A DNA stretch of 44,335 nt from Candidatus Gastranaerophilales bacterium (GTDB lineage Bacteria > Cyanobacteriota > Vampirovibrionia > Gastranaerophilales > Gastranaerophilaceae), in NCBI GenBank assembly GCA_944325655.1, contig CALVAW010000014.1:1-44335 (forward strand), written 5' to 3'. The position numbers and the translations under genes are program-made. The first letter of the stretch is position 1. Every line of letters starts with the position of its first letter. The notes under the pieces are model-generated. The model was not told where the DNA came from. It saw only the letters and a program-made list of their open reading frames with translations, and did not search any database. Positions 44,191 through 44,335 of the stretch are shown here, in pieces.

Positions 44191-44335
44191 AATTTTTTCT
44201 CAAATAACTTTCTATAAAACCATCAATTTCGCCATTCATAACAGCTTCTACATTTGCAGTTTCATAGCCCGTTCTATGATCTTTAACCATTTTATAAGGA
44301 TGAAAAACATAACTTCTTATTTGCGAACCAAAATT
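44180..44335 (-). CDS. prfB: Peptide chain release factor 2, C-terminal end (partial)
   Basis: The 51 C-terminal residues; the gene runs off the right edge. [20 protein letters not shown] and then [18 protein letters not shown] match the strongly conserved C-terminus of RF2, which follows the GGQ domain. RF2 releases peptides at UGA and UAA. The GGQ and anticodon-like motifs and the programmed frameshift site cannot be checked in this window. Its stop codon overlaps the small membrane ORF by 11 bp. Confidence 0.93.
   Translation of the reverse strand, partial: NFGSQIRSYVFHPYKMVKDHRTGYETANVEAVMNGEIDGFIESYLRKNSID

Overview
This 44.3 kb AT-rich window looks chromosomal and most resembles a Gastranaerophilales/Melainabacteria-type (non-photosynthetic Cyanobacteria) genome. 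The basis is indirect: very low GC, a cyanobacterial-style tRNA-Glu, a prepilin with the A-FTLAE signal, small proteins with an N-terminal 'ISFKG'-like motif, a flagellin, MurJ and SpoIID in a non-sporulating setting, and fermentative genes (ADP-forming acyl-CoA synthetase, GrcA, PEPCK). No rRNA or other definitive taxonomic marker is present, so the placement is inference.

Layout. (1) 141-6280: a 6.1 kb integrative element in the 3' end of tRNA-Glu(UUC), bounded by a 12-bp direct repeat. It carries a large serine recombinase that ends inside the tRNA gene, two small ORFs, a MerR-like and an XRE regulator, a secreted two-PDZ protein, an HNH-like protein with altered metal ligands, and a small zinc-ribbon protein. 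(2) 6357-8787: two lineage-type hypotheticals and a sugar-phosphate nucleotidyltransferase. (3) 8849-10433: a scarred interval with tRNA-Gln(CUG), a broken tspO, a displaced acyl-CoA synthetase 3' end (117 bp identical to the intact gene), one hypothetical gene, and a second tspO 3' remnant. (4) 10434-17547 (minus strand): ADP-forming acyl-CoA synthetase with radical SAM protein, then tsaC-murJ-spoIID. (5) 17617-20056: an SLC45-like transporter and a cation exchanger. (6) 20094-30697: a dense plus-strand run of nrnA, yihY, GH3 glucosaminidase, yhaM, envelope protein, pncC, cpaE-like, degenerate cpaF-like, ribD, aroQ, thiL and ispD. (7) 30772-37216: small proteins, radA, a membrane HExxH protein, ahcY and a PEPCK. 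(8) 37305-38481: rubredoxin-grcA diverging from a Crp/Fnr regulator. (9) 38593-41813: tig-clpP-clpX. (10) 42006-44335: flagellin, a small HTH protein, a prepilin, a 45-aa membrane peptide, and the 3' end of prfB.

How parts work together. The rubredoxin-grcA/Crp-Fnr locus looks like a self-contained redox or anaerobic stress module: a perfect 16-bp palindrome sits exactly 41.5 bp upstream of the predicted rubredoxin start and close to the regulator's own start codon. tsaC-murJ-spoIID, GH3 and ClpXP-Tig cover envelope and protein homeostasis. ribD-aroQ-thiL-ispD is a mixed cofactor and precursor operon.

The most notable observations are the integration-dependent C-terminus of the serine recombinase, the 117-bp duplication that leaves two versions of a Cys-rich enzyme tail beside two tspO remnants, the CpaF-like ATPase with eroded nucleotide-binding motifs, the class II geometry at the Crp/Fnr palindrome, and several genes without Shine-Dalgarno sequences whose predicted promoters place the transcript start at or within a few bases of the start codon.
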